A stretch of 56,977 nt of DNA from Planctomycetaceae bacterium (GTDB lineage Bacteria > Planctomycetota > Planctomycetia > Pirellulales > Pirellulaceae), in contig JABJJO010000021.1 of assembly GCA_018660825.1 (NCBI GenBank), positions 1 through 56,977 on the forward strand, in the 5' to 3' direction. Under the pieces are notes generated by a model that was given only the letters and a program-made list of their open reading frames with translations, did not search any database and was not told the origin of the DNA. Each line of letters begins with the position of its first letter. The stretch's first letter is position 1. This document shows, in pieces, positions 55,775-56,977 of the stretch. A program made the translations under genes and the position numbers.

Positions 55775-56824
55775 ATGAATCGGGAAAAAATCCTAGGACC
55801 CGTCGGTTCTGCGGAAAATGATGACCGTTCATTGCGGCCACAACGGATGTCCGAGATGGTGGGTCAGCGGGAAGTATTTGAGCGACTCGAAATCGCAGTT
55901 CAAGCCGCTCGACAACGCGAAGAACCGTTAGGACATATCCTATTTGACGGTCCGCCCGGATTAGGAAAAACTACCTTTGCCACTTGTATCCCGCACGAGT
56001 TAGGAGTCCCGATTGAGATGACATCGGGAGCGGCGCTGCGCGCACCAAAAGATCTAATCCCCTACCTGACCAATATCCAAGATCGAGCGATCCTGTTTAT
56101 TGATGAAATTCATCGCATTCCCGCAAATGTCGAAGAATACCTTTATACCGCGATGGAAGATTTTCGCATTGATCTGGTCCTCGGCGATGGCCTTAACGCG
56201 CGAACCATCAATATGACAATTAGACCTTTTACACTCATCGGTGCAACAACCCGAGCAGGTATGCTGACGGGACCGCTGCGAGATCGCTTCCAAATGCGCG
56301 AGCACCTTGATTTTTACTCGGACGAAGAATTAACGCAAATTATCAAGGGGAATGCAAAAAAACTACAGCTGGAAATTGATGATGAGTCAGCCAATATAAT
56401 TGCAATTCGTAGCCGTAGCACGCCCCGCATTGCAAACAACCGCTTGCGGTGTGTGAGAGATTATGTAACTGCTAGGGCCGATGGAAATATCGACCCCGAT
56501 ATAACCCGCGCAGCACTCTTAAAATGGGAAATCGATACTCTCGGACTCGATAAAATGGACCGCAAGTACCTTGAAACTCTCATTGATGTCTTTGGCGGTG
56601 GCCCAGCTGGGGTTGAAGCAATTGCACATACTATTAATACGGCGAGTGATACCCTCGTTGATGAAGTTGAGCCCTTTTTATTGAGGACAGCAATGGTAGT
56701 TCGTACTCCTCGAGGACGAATTGCGACTCAAAGAGCATTCGATCACATGGGAATGGCAGGCGAACCTGTCGATATTGACGTCGAATCAGCAAGGGATGAC
56801 CAAGATACCTTGTTTACGGAATAA
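55775..56824 (+). CDS. ruvB: Holliday junction branch migration helicase RuvB
   Basis: 349-residue AAA+ motor that drives branch migration with RuvA. LRPQRMSEMVGQREVFERL is the N-terminal family signature; Walker A is FDGPPGLGKTTFA, Walker B ILFIDEIHRIP, sensor 1 is around TLIGATTRAGML, and GPLRDRFQMREHLDFY holds the arginine finger. The winged-helix C-terminus ends RTPRGRIATQRAFDHMG. The ATG at 55775 is chosen; 21 upstream codons are not conserved. It diverges from ruvC-ruvA. The last 153 bases of the window show no gene. Confidence 0.95.
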   Translation: MNREKILGPVGSAENDDRSLRPQRMSEMVGQREVFERLEIAVQAARQREEPLGHILFDGPPGLGKTTFATCIPHELGVPIEMTSGAALRAPKDLIPYLTNIQDRAILFIDEIHRIPANVEEYLYTAMEDFRIDLVLGDGLNARTINMTIRPFTLIGATTRAGMLTGPLRDRFQMREHLDFYSDEELTQIIKGNAKKLQLEIDDESANIIAIRSRSTPRIANNRLRCVRDYVTARADGNIDPDITRAALLKWEIDTLGLDKMDRKYLETLIDVFGGGPAGVEAIAHTINTASDTLVDEVEPFLLRTAMVVRTPRGRIATQRAFDHMGMAGEPVDIDVESARDDQDTLFTE

Positions 56825-56977
56825 TCTACAACTTAACGCGACTCAATCCAATTCCACCAGCCTTCCAAGTCATTCATCCCGCAGTGGCGATCGCATTTCT
56901 AACAATTAGCCTGTTGACAGAGCTTAAGGGCACTTCTAGGATTGGTCTTTTGCTGATAATATTAGTTAATAACACCA

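Overview
The window looks like chromosomal DNA of a planctomycete (Planctomycetota, probably near the Pirellulales). The clues are a TatC of about twice the usual length with a large insert, a vWA protein followed by an octaheme cytochrome, a Tat-exported prenyltransferase-repeat protein, an mcsA-mcsB pair, a coaE-rho pair, partial ebo genes, and housekeeping genes scattered in short operons with few strong Shine-Dalgarno sites. No phage, insertion sequence, CRISPR array, rRNA or tRNA was recognised. The taxonomic call is inference from gene content.

Layout. 1-4.0 kb: the 3' end of a histidine kinase with an in-frame 18-bp tandem repeat, a Nudix hydrolase, a TolB-like propeller protein, a PduO-type adenosyltransferase and an unknown protein. 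4.4-9.1 kb: glnB-glnD (nitrogen sensing), a secreted cyclophilin and mutM. 9.3-14.4 kb: trpBA, an ArsM-like methyltransferase, and a coupled set of ABM-domain protein, XdhC-like and MocA-like genes. 14.4-20.1 kb: a class V aminotransferase, a 60-residue membrane protein, trpE, mcsA-mcsB and coaD. 20.4-28.7 kb: a vWA membrane protein and octaheme cytochrome, a Tat-type prenyltransferase-repeat protein, a cobA-hemD fusion and a TPR protein. 28.9-33.5 kb: rpsT, a PyrK-like flavoprotein, an RluB-type synthase, tatC and a small lipoprotein. 33.5-36 kb: a second P-II protein without the uridylylation tyrosine, and an outer-membrane porin with its own terminator. 36-43.6 kb: ftsY, ribH-nusB, coaE-rho and polA. 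44-52 kb: a coiled-coil membrane protein, then the ebo region and an ABC exporter. 52.2-56.8 kb: ispF-cysS, ruvC-ruvA and ruvB.

The most interesting region is 45.6-52.0 kb. On the minus strand an ABC ATPase, two ABC-2 permeases, an EboC-like UbiA protein and an EboF-like phosphatase form one run of overlapping or closely spaced genes. On the plus strand an 88-residue unknown protein and an EboB-like TatD hydrolase run toward them, led by a perfect 12-bp hairpin. The ebo genes are known in other bacteria as a conserved set linked to moving a metabolite to the periplasm. Tight linkage to an ABC-2 exporter here suggests a dedicated exporter for that unknown product.

Other themes are two P-II paralogues with different T-loops, a protein-arginine-phosphorylation pair without its usual stress-regulon neighbours, and several unexplained strong hairpins or palindromes in intergenic DNA.
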